From positions 87,064,840-87,128,839 of the forward strand of contig CM043971.1 of assembly GCA_014529385.2 (NCBI GenBank): DNA of 64,000 bases, in the 5' to 3' direction. Position 1 is the first letter of the stretch, and each line of letters begins with the position of its first letter. The notes under the pieces are model-generated. The model made no database searches, had not been told where the DNA came from, and saw nothing but the letters and a program-made list of their open reading frames with translations. This document shows, one piece after another, positions 45,115 through 59,841 of the stretch. A program made the translations under genes and the position numbers. The stretch comes from Adiantum capillus-veneris (Eukaryota > Streptophyta > Polypodiopsida > Polypodiales > Pteridaceae).

Positions 45115-45624
45115 GTGGTGCCCAAAATTTGTGTAGGGTTAGGTTGCGGGTTTGTGCGTGTGTTTGTTGTTTTTTCCAACCCCAACCCAATTGAGCAGCA
45201 CGGGAGCCTTGAAGGGTGTCTAGAGGTTTCTCTTCTTGTTGCCCGCCCCGAACCGCTTCAATGGCTTGAAGCCAAAGTGCAACTTTCAGAGCTACAAGCT
45301 GAGGAGATAAAAAAGACCCGGCTGTTGGCTTCAGAGATCGTCCTCAAACCTTACCCGACCAACCAGGCTAATTCTTTTAGAGCTCAAAAGGTAAAAATAA
45401 GAAGGGATTCGATTACAACAATCATTGAAGAGGAGAGAAATGTTGTTAGTGACCAGAATGCTATGACAAAACTCATGCTTGGACGTCTTAGTCAAATTAT
45501 TAGACAACCAAAAGTATGCTTAGAGGAGTTTGATGAGGCAAAATCCCAACCGCTTGGTACTGCATTAGGAAGAGGATGGGGGTCTAGGAGGGCCTCTTTA
45601 TTTTACATGAGATTATGGAGGTGA
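45115..45624 (+). CDS. Hypothetical protein, unrecognised
   Basis: The frame stays open for 169 codons beyond the microsatellite. The part from about 45190 on (LQWLEAKVQLSELQAEEIKK, then IRRDSITTIIEEERNVVSD) has balanced composition, Glu/Lys-rich helices and no low complexity, so it could be a genuine coding remnant. The upstream start is uncertain and likely not at 45115. No family recognised; it might be an exon or a retroelement gag piece. Confidence 0.3.
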   Translation: MVPKICVGLGCGFVRVFVVFSNPNPIEQHGSLEGCLEVSLLVARPEPLQWLEAKVQLSELQAEEIKKTRLLASEIVLKPYPTNQANSFRAQKVKIRRDSITTIIEEERNVVSDQNAMTKLMLGRLSQIIRQPKVCLEEFDEAKSQPLGTALGRGWGSRRASLFYMRLWR

Positions 45625-49232
<3,608 letters not shown>

Positions 49233-49639
49233 TTTGATCATTTGCCCTAGCCTCATCTAAGCCCCTAAACACGCTCCCCACCATGCTGCAGGGCAATGCT
49301 TGGCTGTTCGGGTTAAGCTATAGCCCTACCCTCCCCTTGCCAATCACAATGATGGCACTACCCCATCTCCTCATGACAAAGCCCATTGATACTTGCATAT
49401 GGGTGGAGCCCGTGCTATGACATTTTTTATTGTTGGTGACATGCGGACCTGACAAAGCCCAAGGGCTTCTATAACACCTACAATTGTTGGCGACCACGTA
49501 GAGGCTGTGATGTGATGACCTACAAACCAGCCAAGGGTTGCTAGCATGACTTGAAAATCGAGTCTCACAGTCCAACTTAGATTCCTTGTAGAGGAGGGTC
49601 CCATAGTCAAAAGTTTGGTTGTCCTATAGAGGACGCCAT

Positions 49640-51551
49640 TATGCCCAAGGTCTCAACAGAATCACAATGAGTGTCAACTATACAACTCATAAATGGCGTG
49701 TCCACTTTTGGCATGCCGAAATCTTGCCCAAGGAGTTTCCTTGTTATGACCGCCACCCCCTGCAATAGTAGACCTCTTTGTCCACATAGCTTTGGACATG
49801 GAGCCTCAATTTCCCAATTAAGGGAGTGTGGCTAAAGCTTCTTGCCCCTTGAAAAGCACCATCTGTGGGTAGGACATCTCCCATCTTATAGGCTTGTATG
49901 CCTAGCTTGGTGGCCAACTTTGTGGATATGAAATTGTTAGTAGAACAAGGTTCAAAGAGAATAAAACCATTATGTTCTCTTACCTTTCCCCAAGCATGGC
50001 ATAGAGGAGATCCTTTGTGGTGAGCTTCCTCTTCTTGGATTTGGACCAAGGTAGTTGTAGGAGGTTCATGGAGGGTGTTCTTTTGGGGGCAAGCACGGTA
50101 CGCATGCCCTTGCTCGCCGCATTTGAAACAACGATTATCCTTGCGATAACACTAAAGCTCTTCAGGATAGAGTTTGTTTTTGCCTTTGTAAACTCCCTTC
50201 TCCTTAGCTTTGTTGTTATTGGAATTGCCGTTAGGAGACATTTAGACATTGTCCTTCCCCTTAGGCTAATTGGAACCCTTGTTTTCCATGGGCTTAAGAT
50301 TTCTCTTAGCCCCTGTTTGGAAATGGATTCGTGAAGCCACCATGGTATGTTGTATAACCGCAGATATGGTGAGTGGCCTTTGGGACATACTCCGCCATTT
50401 CTTCAGTTAAGCCCACAAAAAATTGTTGTTTTTGCTCTCAAAGATCCATGTTTTTGAAGACGGTCCCAAAACTTGTCTACATATTTGTGAATGGATTCAT
50501 AGGGAGAGAGCTTCAAGATTCACCATGCGGTGAGTACTTTGTCTTTGGCACCGGTTGCCAAAAATTGCTTCATAATGGAATCTCTTAAAGCTTTCCATGT
50601 TTGAGGAGCTTCACCATTTGCCCATAGGCTAGACCACCATTGCCTGGCAGAATTCTGAAAGTGCATAGCTACATGGCATAGCTCAAAGGACTCCGTGAAG
50701 CCCTCACTCCATACGCCGCATCTAATTGCTATATGAAAGCCGTGACTTTTTCTGTAGCACCAAAGTTGCCATCATAGGTAAGGAAAGAGATTCTCTTTCC
50801 TCCCTGTTGAGCTTGGACGATCTCTTCTACATGGCATAGGATTTCCTATGGCCTCTTCGTTTTGATGGTTCAAAAGTTGCACCATCGCTTTCTTCAAAAG
50901 ATGAAGAATTTGAGGAAGATGGAGAAGAGGATGACCTCTTTCTTGCCTTTTTCTTGCCTTGGTCGTCTTTGTTTGCACCATCACTTTATTCATAAGAGGA
51001 AGAGGATGAAGAAGATGGAGAAGTGGGTGACCTCTTTCTTACCTTTTTCTTCTCTTGCTTTTTATGATCCCTCTTTGAATTATGATGTGGAGAGGTGTGC
51101 GATGGTCTTCTCCGTTTAGGAGGTGATGGAGAGCGTTTTGCCTATTGTCTTTGTGGAGCCATCTCCACCGAGGTGGCAGGAGACTCACTTCTTTCTCGTT
51201 CTTTTGGTGGGGTCTCTTGAGTTCTTCTTTGGGAACGAGATGCGTCATCAAGAAGAAAATTTTTGAGCCCTTCAAATGGATTCTCTCCTTCTTCCCAAAT
51301 CGGAGAGAGCCTCTTTTAGAAGTCTTGCAAGGAGGATTCCTAGGTACTCTCTCTTCATGGTGGGGAGCTTAGAGAATCCCTTGAGTACAAAGCTTCCAGT
51401 GCACTTAGCTTTGGAGGAATGGATTGCCCATGGCTTGTTGAATCCTAGAAACAAGGTACTTAACAAGCATAGGGGCATCATTAGTAGCCTGCTCATTAAC
51501 AAAATCAAAGTTATCATTATTTATTTCACTCTCTTTACTATTGTCAGCCAT
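49640..51551 (-). pseudogene. gag-protease of element H
   Basis: Minus-strand start MADNSKESEINNDNFDF. Then a Ser/Arg/Lys-rich segment with two internal SSSSP-type repeats (KKKVRKRSPTSPSSSSSS and a near copy, KKKARKRSSSSPSSSNSS). The zinc knuckle RCFKCGEQGHAYRACPQ (C-x2-C-x4-H-x4-C, about 50095-50135) follows. Next is a protease-like piece with FILFEPCSTNNFISTKLA, where the family expects FDSGATNSFIS-like residues, so the active-site D and G are both changed. Many stops and frame changes occur between blocks. It is a nucleocapsid/protease remnant. Confidence 0.75.
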
Positions 51552-51937
51552 TCTAACAATTTTTTAGGTGTATTTTGGCACTTCAAGCCCTAGTTGCTAC
51601 TCCTCTTTACCCCTTTAGAAAAGCACTCAAGCTCTTGTACCCGTGGCTCGAATATCATTAATTACAAGGAATAGAAGAGAGGGTCTTTCAATACTGAACA
51701 AAAATGGCTCTTGTCAAGCTTCTAATAGCTCAATAGTGGTTAAGCCGTAGGCAAGCCCCGTAGGAATTCACTATTAAAACCATAGCTCTCAACGGTGATT
51801 CCCCGTTATCTGCACGAAGGCAGGTGCACTACAAGGCTAGAAAATACCTATTCTACTTACTCAAATTCAATTAATAATAACAACCATTTATAGCTACCTT
51901 GAGGATCTCCTTTCTTGAGCAAGAAAAGAGAAACCTT

Positions 51938-51952
51938 GTGCTCTGATACCAA
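51938..51952 (-). promoter_or_regulatory. Primer-binding site of element H (tRNA-iMet type)
   Basis: Minus strand TTGGTATCAGAGCAC directly follows the LTR end TGTTACA. TGGTATCAGAGC is the standard plant initiator-methionine primer site. Confidence 0.9.
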
Positions 51953-53550
51953 TGTAACATTTAATGGCCTAGTAACTTGTATGTAGGGAATATAGCATGA
52001 ACATAGTGGGCATTTCATTAGAATAGATTCCTAATGAGCATAAAAAGAGTGCTTGGGTGGAGAGAGCAACAAAAAGCATGACACCTAGTTAGATAGGTAT
52101 GAACAATACTTCAAAAGAGAGAGAAATTAAGATATTGACAATAGTTGAGGACCGGATTTACATGGAGCCGGTCCCCCCTCCAAAAGGCTTTGTATTATAG
52201 GTTTCCCCCATCAAGGGAGACATTTTACAGTACATTTCTTTGTGTTCCTTCAATAACTAGCTAGTGCAATTAAGATAGAAACTTCAAGCACTAAGCAAAC
52301 ACTTATAAAAAACAACATCAATTCCCTCATAGTCTCACACCCAAGACCTCACACACCTTCGAAGACGGTGAGAGCTAGCGGGGTATGAGAGTAGATTGAA
52401 AGGAAGAAGGAGTAGTCTTGCGAGAAAGAAGAATATATCCTTACATAATCACTCATATTATCATAGCCTAGCTTAGTAATTAGCATGGTAGAGGAGATGA
52501 GCATCCATTGAAGCTTGGATCTTGGTTGGATTTGCATCACAAAGACAAGAGTTGTTGGTGTAGGCTTCCCTTCTCACAAGCTTGGAGTAGGTGATGAGCT
52601 TTCCCTTAAAGCTTTGAGAAGGAGAGAGAGGCTTCTTTGCTTCACACATGAGCTTGCATGAGTGTGTGTGTGATAATGCCTTGCCAAAATCAGCCCTCTC
52701 TCTCTTGGTCAACCCCTCTTGCAAATTACTCATGCTGGCACCCCCATTGGACCCTGCAAAGATTATCTAATGAAAATTCAGAAGCATAAGTGATATCCTT
52801 GTGACATGTGTCCCCCTTTTCCCTTTTGTGAGAGATTTAGATAATTAAATAAATCAATTGAACTCTCATTGGACCCCTTTGTCTTCTAGCCAATAGGAAG
52901 CAGGCAAGCCATTGGGCTCCTGGATGCTCATTGGACCCCTTGGGAGACTAGCCAATAGTCTTCTAGAGAGCTTAGTTCTTACTCGTTCTTTTATCAAGTT
53001 TTTTAAATGAATTAAACTAGATTTACTCTAGCCTAATTCTCATTGGTCCACCTCTATCGTCATCCAATAGGATTTGAATGCACCTTGTGGGCAACTGGCC
53101 TAGGGAGCTGACATGTGTCCCCTCTTCCCTTTGTGTAAAGGGAACTTGTGTGTGTGTGTGTGTGTTTCTCTCTCATCCCCTACTTACAGGGCTCGCCCCC
53201 TCCTATGTAGGAGTCTTGAAGAATTTTTTGTACACTCACAAAGCATCCAATTCGGCTAAGCTTGACCATTTGGACTTACCTTTGAATTTTAGAACCTTAG
53301 CATTTTGGAAGTCTTAATGGGCTGAACCCTAAGGTCTTTGGAGCCCATTGTTGCACATTACTCTTTTGAAGATGGGCCCTCCTTTGGATCCCTATTTTCT
53401 CTCCTTTGGATCTCTACTTTGGCTGGGGTCTGCCAACTTAGCCAATATTCTAGTTTTTTCTCCCCTCGTACTTCCCCATATTAAATGATCAGTTTAACAT
53501 GAGAAAATCATTTAGAATAATTAGATATTAGTTATTATGACATTCTTACA
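51953..53550 (-). repeat. 5' LTR of element H, about 1.6 kb
   Basis: The minus-strand end ...AAATGTTACA is fixed by the primer-binding site. The start TGTAAGAATG at 53550 is inferred from where integrase coding stops. Inside are four ATTGG...CCAATAG units (about 52745-53075) and a (TG)n at about 53149. Confidence 0.65.
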
Positions 53551-53880
53551 CTTACCCATTGACAAGGAACTACGTTTGGGTTTCACTCTCAAGAATACCA
53601 TATCGCCCTCTTCCAAAAGTCTCATAGATCGTTTAGGGTCAATATAAGTCTTTTCTCTATCTTGAACATTTTTAATATCATGCCATATACGATTGGTTTG
53701 TAGTTGCATTTCTAACAACATTTCTTTGGACGCTTGAACTCATATGAGAGGGTATGTCCATTTGAGTGGAGTAAGACACTCTTGTCCATACAACACTTGT
53801 AAAGGAGACATCTTAATTGAGCGTTGGAATGAGGAATTATAAAAAATTTCAACCAATACAAATATCTAGTCCATTTTCTC
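53551..53880 (-). pseudogene. Integrase C-terminal region of gypsy G copy B
   Basis: Minus-strand pieces ALRKWTRYLYWLKFF, RCLLYKCCMDKS and, after a frame change, MQLQTNRIWHDIKNVQDREK and EEGDMVFLRVKPKRSSLSMG. These match the integrase C-terminal pattern (W.PW.E..YN..., then GD.V.L.L.P). Coding stops abruptly where the element H LTR begins. Confidence 0.75.
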
Positions 53881-54395
53881 AAAGCCATTTGAGGTCCAAT
53901 GTGATGCTTGTGGTGATTGTCTTGGAGCAGTTTTGCTTCAAGACAGGCATGCCATAGCATATGAGAGCCGAAAGCTCAATATCTATGAATGAGTCTTGGG
54001 CATTTATGAGAAAGATCTTTCAGCTGTTCTACATGCCCTAGAAACATGGAAGCACTATTTATTGGGAAATCCATTTATTCTACAAATCAACCACTAAAGT
54101 CTCAAGTATTTCATGACGCAAACCAAGTTTTCCGAGACAAACAAATGAGGTGGGAAATTTTTTTTGCAATTTAATTTTCACATTGCTCACATTGCTCGTA
54201 AGCACCATCAAGTGGCCGATGCACTTTCATAACAAACAACCAAAAGTTAATTTGGTTTCTATAGCTACTCACAATGATCTACCCTCTAGGATAGATAAGT
54301 ATGCTACTGACCCTAACTTTAGAGAAATAATGTCAATCCTTGCTTTGGGGAATAAAGAGGAACCATTCACCTTGCAGGATGGTTATCTTCTCCAC
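53881..54395 (+). pseudogene. Inverted RNase H to integrase zinc segment of gypsy G copy B
   Basis: Plus strand, opposite to its neighbours: FEVQCDACGDCLGAVLLQ, HAIAYESRKL, then the RNase H to integrase linker QPKVNLVSIATHNDLPSR and EEPFTLQDGYLLHDRK. The matching stretch in copy A reads on the minus strand. Stops are present in the RNase H part. Both edges switch to minus-strand coding of the adjoining parts of the same polyprotein. Confidence 0.8.
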
Positions 54396-54484
54396 GATCG
54401 AAAACATGAGGATGGGTTGGTAAGTAAGCTTTTCTTTGAGCTTATCAAAATCATTTTTCTCCTTAGCAGTCCATACATACTTAA
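54396..54484 (-). pseudogene. Start of RNase H of gypsy G copy B
   Basis: Minus strand KYVWTAKEKNDFDKLKEK, homologous to the stretch at 61390-61470. It is separated from its RT by the TTAA elements and the compact LTR element. Confidence 0.75.
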
Positions 54485-57095
54485 CACTAGTTCTGTAAAT
54501 GGACACTCAAGTGTTGTGAGACACTAAAGTGTCCTGTTTTTCTACCAAGTTTTGGAAATTTATTTGTCAAGCTAGAAAGAAGTTTTTAACACCTTGCTTC
54601 TACCATAGATTTTTTATGAGGGAAAGAAAACACAAGATCTTTTCCCATATCAAAATACAATTTGTATGGAGAGAATTTTGGTAAGTTCTAAAACATAAAT
54701 TTAGTCAAATTTCAAGTTGTTTTGCCAAAAAATTCATAAAATGATTATATCTTTTTGTAGAGATGGCCTTTTTTATGTTTATAAAAGCCAAGTGTTAGCA
54801 CTTAGTGTTACAAAACAATGGAATGCCCTTCAAAGATAAGTTTTCAAGTCACACGCAAGCTATAGACATAATTTCTTACATGAGCACGTGCTGAATAAGA
54901 GCATAATTTTGGTCTTGCAAAGGTCCCCTCATGAAATTGGTACTATTCTAGTGCAATTTGACAACTACAAATTACTCTATATGTTTAAACCAAGAAACTA
55001 TGTATTTTTTGGGCTCTCTAACTCAATTAAATCTCGTTGCTTCAACTCTATCTTGAATTTTGTATCGTGCAAAAAATCTTGAAAATCTTGAGTTCTCCAT
55101 AATGACATTGAAACCAAGGTTTTAGGCACCCCAATTGTATATGTACCACGTACTTTGATACATTTAGTTGATCTACATGAAAAGTTTGATAGTATTTGAG
55201 GTTTTGAATGCTTATTTCTCAAGAATGAAAATATGAAAGTTTTCTCTTATGCAGTTTTGAATATTTAAAATGATCCAATAATTGTTGCAAACCAAAGCCC
55301 TTCTACTTGCCACCTTGAGTGCTCAATGGAAAGGGCAAGCAATGTATCACTTTCTAAAACTCACAAATACATCAGAAACATATTTTTCTTTGTATACAAC
55401 TATATGCATGAAATGACCATATCAAACACATGGAACTTTTCAATATTTTATATACTCCAAAGTCAATTTTTTTGCACATGAAACTTTCACTTATCTATAG
55501 GAAAATTTTGGAAGAGTCACCTAAAATTTTCTACAAGGTTGCTTCATTTTTTCTTGAGCTTTTAAAGGCAATTTCTTCAAAACGTCAATCGCAATCTTAC
55601 GAGGGTCAACTTGATGAGTATAGTTCTTGATCATGATAGATTCTAAAATGCAAGGTTATATTTTAAAAAGACCCTCTAGCTAACATATTTAAGCATATCA
55701 AGAGGGTTCTCTTAAATAAACCGTTTAATGCAAGTAGCATTTAATTTTAATTTGTTAAAAAAGGACACTTAACACTAGGTTGGTAACCTAACAAGACATA
55801 AAAGTGTCCTTTCAGGGTTTTGAAAAAAAACCTCCAAAACCATAGTAGATCCACTCATTTTGTAAAATCCTTTCGTGAGGTTATAGTTGAAGGCCTTTTA
55901 CACATGGAAAAAAATAAGAAACTTGTAAAATTTCTCATCTTTTGGTCACACCAAACCTCCAAAGTTGATGGACCAGTACATTTTCATCAAAACAGTCATT
56001 TCTTACGTTTTGTTGCATAAAAATAAGATTGCGGATTTTTGTAGGACTTGAGATAAATTCCCTGGTTAACTTCAATGGTTGGTGATCAGAACATATGATT
56101 GCTTCTCACTCACTAACAAAAAAGTTGAATTTTTTCCATTCTGCAAAGCTATCATCAAAGTTTCTATAGCCACGCTCAATAAAAATAATATATGCATCTT
56201 TTCTTAGTTCCCTGTTGTCCTTTAGTTCTTAAGGAGCCATGGAGCATGTCAAAAGAATAATACATCTCTTACCAAGGGGAATCTTGGGGACAAAGATGAA
56301 GTGCTAAATACAACAAACATGAAAAAACTGGGTTCAACATTATGAGTTGTAGAATCCCATAGAAATTATTCAATATCTAGCCAAATTTGATGCTTATTAC
56401 TAGATATGGTTACTACCTACAAAATGCATATAGTTCTCACAAGAAACTAGTAATATTGAAAAAGCTATACTTGATATACTAGAAAGTTTCGTTTTCTTTT
56501 ATAATTGAAAAAATCAACCATCGTTGTGTACTATGCAAAATACGGTATTAGGTGCCCCAAAACTCAAGGAATATTAGTTTTATGTTACAATATGCAACAT
56601 ACAAAATCAAAACTACATTTGGATATCATGAAAGCCACCAAAAAAATCATAGAAGAGCTAAAATTGGCTAAAAAACAGGATTTGACAATTTTTGTAATTT
56701 GGTCATAACTTACAACTTTATTTATTTCTCCCTAGAAGCACCAGGACATGTTGAGGACTACTAAAGATAGTTTTCTAGCTTTATAGACCTCACAAACATG
56801 AATTCTAGAGTGGTATAGTTGCAAAAAGTTGAAAAAAGCCAAAAACAGGACCCGTTTTTTCACACAATTTAGGTTGTGAAATGTTGTGCAAGGATAAGGT
56901 TAAAGATGGAATTGATATTTCAAAAACATGTCAAGTTTTTTTCAGCTCATGAGACAACTTTCTAGATAGATTTCACCTCAGAATCCATTTTGAAACTCTT
57001 GACATAATTCAAGGAAAATGGTCACTTAACAGAACATAAAAGTGTCCCATTATCAACCTAGTGTTAAAGTGTCGTGTTTTGGTACCAAACTAGTG
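54485..57095. mobile_element. TTAA-flanked CACTAG-terminal element, outer copy, carrying copy 2 inside
   Basis: Ends CACTAGTTCTG and ACCAAACTAGTG, flanked by TTAA at 54481-54484 and 57096-57099. Without the inner copy it would be 1318 bp, close to the other two. Its subterminal GACACTAAAGTGTC and GGACACTTAAAGTGTC palindromes are related to those of copies 1 and 2. It interrupts gypsy G between RT and RNase H; removing it with one TTAA leaves the gypsy frame continuous. Confidence 0.8.
55775..57063. mobile_element. TTAA-flanked CACTAG-terminal element, copy 2 (1289 bp)
   Basis: Nearly identical along its length to copy 1 (38601-39939), in the same orientation. Flanked by TTAA at 55771-55774 and 57064-57067. 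It sits in the TTAA of a GGACACTTAAAGTGTC palindrome near the right end of the outer element. Short frames such as 56505-56708 exist but are interrupted in copy 1. Confidence 0.87.
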
Positions 57096-57124
57096 TTAAT
57101 GTTCTTCTTAGTTAAGTCATGTAT

Positions 57125-57439
57125 TGTTGAGATAGGCATGGAACATCTCTCTACACCTAAGCCTAATGATGTTGACACCTTTGTATATGTGTTGTATGGC
57201 CAAGAATAAGCCATGTCTAGGCATTTGTGCTAGCCGTGTAATATCAAGGCTCTATATAAAGCCTTGTATTGTACATATATAATAAATGCTATGCAATATG
57301 ATATCCTACTTTTGTGTGTATATTAATTTGTCACTTTAGTGGTTTGCATCTTTTATTAAGTGTGTGCAGTTCACTGTGTAACAATGGAGCCTTTCACCTT
57401 TGAGCCTCCTTGAGCTCCCTTCCCCTCCCGATCCTTACA
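57125..57439 (+). repeat. 5' LTR of the compact element
   Basis: TGTTGAGATAGGCATGG...GATCCTTACA. TATA box CTATATAAAGCC at about 57251 and a possible polyadenylation signal AATAAA at about 57280. Confidence 0.92.
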
Positions 57440-57440
57440 A

Positions 57441-57454
57441 TTGGTATCAGAGTC
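57441..57454 (+). promoter_or_regulatory. Primer-binding site of the compact element
   Basis: TTGGTATCAGAGTC one base after the LTR end: tRNA-iMet type with one late mismatch (GTC for GC). Confidence 0.9.
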
Positions 57455-59027
57455 GGTTAGCACCACCATTAGCATAGCAATACCGCGCAAAATCCTTAGA
57501 ATACCCATTTGTCCAATTTCCATCAAGCACACTCTTGTTTTGAAGGCAATTAGGCTATTAACCAAGCCCTTAAACACACAAAATTGGCCAATCGGGCATG
57601 GCGGTCGGTAGCTAATAGGAGAGCAAAGGAATTCAATCAAGGAGAGTATCAATAAGTAACGAGCAGAGCTACAAGCTTGAAGCAAGGTAGATCTCGGCAC
57701 TGCATCAAAGCAAGGGAAGCAACAGAGTATCGAAGAGAGGAGAGAATCTAAAAGTAGTAGAGCAAAGAGCTCTTGAGCTTTGTAGGTTGGGAGCAACTCG
57801 TGGTAAATCGAGCAATTGAGGGCAACACCGAGTGTAGATGAAGGCTGCAGAACTAGGCAAAAGCTCTAATGTAGTGATATTTGCATACATACACACACAC
57901 AAGGTATTGGTCGATGAAGTTTTCTTTCAATCCGACCTTGCGGATGCAATCACGGTATGAACACGTCCCCTCTTGCAGTTTCTGCTCAGTAAATAGCTTC
58001 ACGCTACTCGTATTGCCCTTTGGACGGCTCCTGCTTGCTTTCGGCAATAGATAGACCCAAGCTTTCATTTTCTTTTTTAATGCTTTGTAACTTTTTATGA
58101 TATATAAGCCCTTCTACCCATGCACAGCTTGTCAAATCTCACTTGTCTCATAATAATACAATCAATATCCCTACCCTTGTAGCCAACATAGTCGACCCCA
58201 TGTTCAAGCCCACAAACTTGATAACAAGTCGCTCTCAAGTTCAACCGCCGTCAAGATTTTCAACTTTTGGATTCTCCGACACCCTTCAAGCTCTCAACCC
58301 TCGGAATTATTATGCTCAAATTTATCACAACAAGCAAAAGCGACTCCAAACTTTTTCCGGAGCATTCACACGCAATTCTTTTATTTAAGTTTCGTATGTT
58401 AAATTTGTGCACTACTAGGCACACTAAGACTTGTAAATGCACGAGGGCCTTAGACATTGCCTTTATGGTAACATCACCCTCACACGCACAAGATTTTCTC
58501 TCTTATTCACTTGTGAAGAGTGACTTCACTCTTGTGAAGAGGTGCTTCACAAGAGAAGTTATAAAGATGGTAGACAAATATTTTTCTACCTGCTTGGGAT
58601 CTTGGAAACTCATGAGATTCTTCTTAAGAAGGGGAGGAACAAGTATGGTTGCAGATGACAGCAAAGATGAAGATGACAGCAGCAACAGTAGCAGCAAAGA
58701 CAAAGGGAGAGTCAACAATACAGAGAACACGGATGAGGAAGAAGACAAAGAAGAGGAGATTTGTCTCCATGTTTTTACTTCACCCAACCCTTTCATCGAA
58801 TACACTGATGTATTGTAGAAATTATGGATGGTCCTCAGTCTCCTCATAGAGTCTGAGTGATTCTAGTTTGAGGGGAGGATAGTGACACCATATTGCAAGA
58901 TGAGACTACTTATTGTAGCCTGTGTGGCATAGTCTATGTGACTACGAGTTTGTGTGACCTCTATTAGCCTGTGTGGTAAAGTCTGTGTGACAGTGATTCT
59001 CTGTCCAATTTTGCAGTAGTCCATGCC
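57455..59027 (+). other. Internal region of the compact element, no pol
   Basis: The best frames are 58143-58388 (SHNNTINIPTLVANIVDP...) and 58267-58818. The latter ends with a Ser/Asp/Glu-rich stretch (DDSKDEDDSSNSSSKDKG, TENTDEEEDKEEE) and looks like a captured coding remnant. No gag, protease, RT or integrase motif is present. Confidence 0.6.
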
Positions 59028-59039
59028 TAAGGGGAGGAT
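59028..59039 (+). promoter_or_regulatory. Polypurine tract of the compact element
   Basis: TAAGGGGAGGAT immediately before the 3' LTR. A near copy, GAGGGGAGGATAG, lies at about 58871. Confidence 0.8.
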
Positions 59040-59355
59040 TGTTGAGATAGGCATGGGACATCTCTCTACATCTAAGCCTAATGATGTTGACACCTTTGTA
59101 TATGTGCTATATGGACAAGAATAAGCCATGTCTAGGCATTTGTGCCAGCCGTGTAATATCAACGCTCTATATAAAGCCTTGTATTGTACATATATAATAA
59201 ATGCTATGCAATATGATATCCTACTTTTGTGTGTATCTTAATTTGTCCCTTTAGTGGTCGTGCATCTTTTATTAAGTGTGTGCAGCTCACTGTGTAACAA
59301 TGGAGCCTTTCAAATTTGAGCCTCCTTGAGCTCCCTTCCCCTCCCGATCCTTACA
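59040..59355 (+). repeat. 3' LTR of the compact element
   Basis: Matches the 5' LTR with roughly a dozen differences over 315 bp, suggesting a moderately old insertion. Confidence 0.92.
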
Positions 59356-59840
59356 TGTAGTGGTCCTGCTATTTGAGAGAATTTTGCTATGAAGCGTCTA
59401 TAGTATGCACACATACCAATAAAGCTTCTTAGCTCATGTAGATTCCTTGGATTAGGCCACGCTTTTATTACCTATAACTTTGATGGATCCATATGGATAC
59501 CATCTTGAGAGATAACATGACCTAGGTATTGAATCTTTTGAAGGAAAAAATCGCTTTTCTTTTGGTTGAGAAAAAAGCTTGTTCTCCCTCAATGCTTGAA
59601 AAATCACTTGGAGATGTTGCTTGTGTTCCTCCAAGGACTTGGAGTAGATGATGATATCATCAAAGAACTCTCAAGTTAATTTACGATAGAGTCAAAATAT
59701 TTTCTCCATAGGACAGATTGAACGTGGCTGGTGCGTTAGTCAAGCCAAAAGGCATGACTAGATATCCATAAAGATCAAACGTTGTATGAAACGAGATCTT
59801 TAGGATATCTTCATCCACTATCTCTATTTGATGATAGCCA
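59356..59840 (-). pseudogene. Reverse transcriptase of gypsy G copy B
   Basis: Minus strand: [20 protein letters not shown] and [15 protein letters not shown], the RT palm motifs. After frame damage follows EEHKQHLQVIFQALRENKLF, then the connection (NLHELRSFIG region). The Y-x-D-D box segment between them is disrupted. The start of RT is missing; the frame instead joins integrase of copy A at about 59840. Confidence 0.85.
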
Positions 59841-59841
59841 A

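Larger units (their letters stand above)
49300..53550 (-). mobile_element. Ty3/gypsy-type element H: 5' LTR, primer-binding site, gag, protease remnant
   Basis: On the minus strand: LTR 53550-51953, tRNA-iMet-type primer-binding site, gag start at 51551, CCHC zinc knuckle, protease remnant to about 49.6 kb. RT and later domains are absent on the left, so the element is truncated. Its LTR abuts the integrase C-terminus of gypsy G mid-domain, which suggests H inserted there. Confidence 0.75.
57125..59355 (+). mobile_element. Compact LTR retrotransposon (2231 bp, TRIM/LARD-like)
   Basis: Two LTRs of about 315 bp (57125-57439 and 59040-59355), a primer-binding site directly after the first (TTGGTATCAGAGTC, from 57441), and a polypurine tract before the second. 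Flanks TGTAT and TGTAG give a 5-bp target duplication with one change. It carries no gag or pol and must have moved with help from another element. It lies in RT coding of gypsy G copy B. Confidence 0.92.

Noticed and set aside
44852-45194. Arg-Glu repeat protein on minus and Ser-Leu protein on plus
   Set aside because: Both are translations of the same (CT)n microsatellite.
55820-56708. Small ORFs inside the TTAA-flanked element as a transposase
   Set aside because: 66-67 codons, not conserved as open frames in copy 1, no transposase motif.
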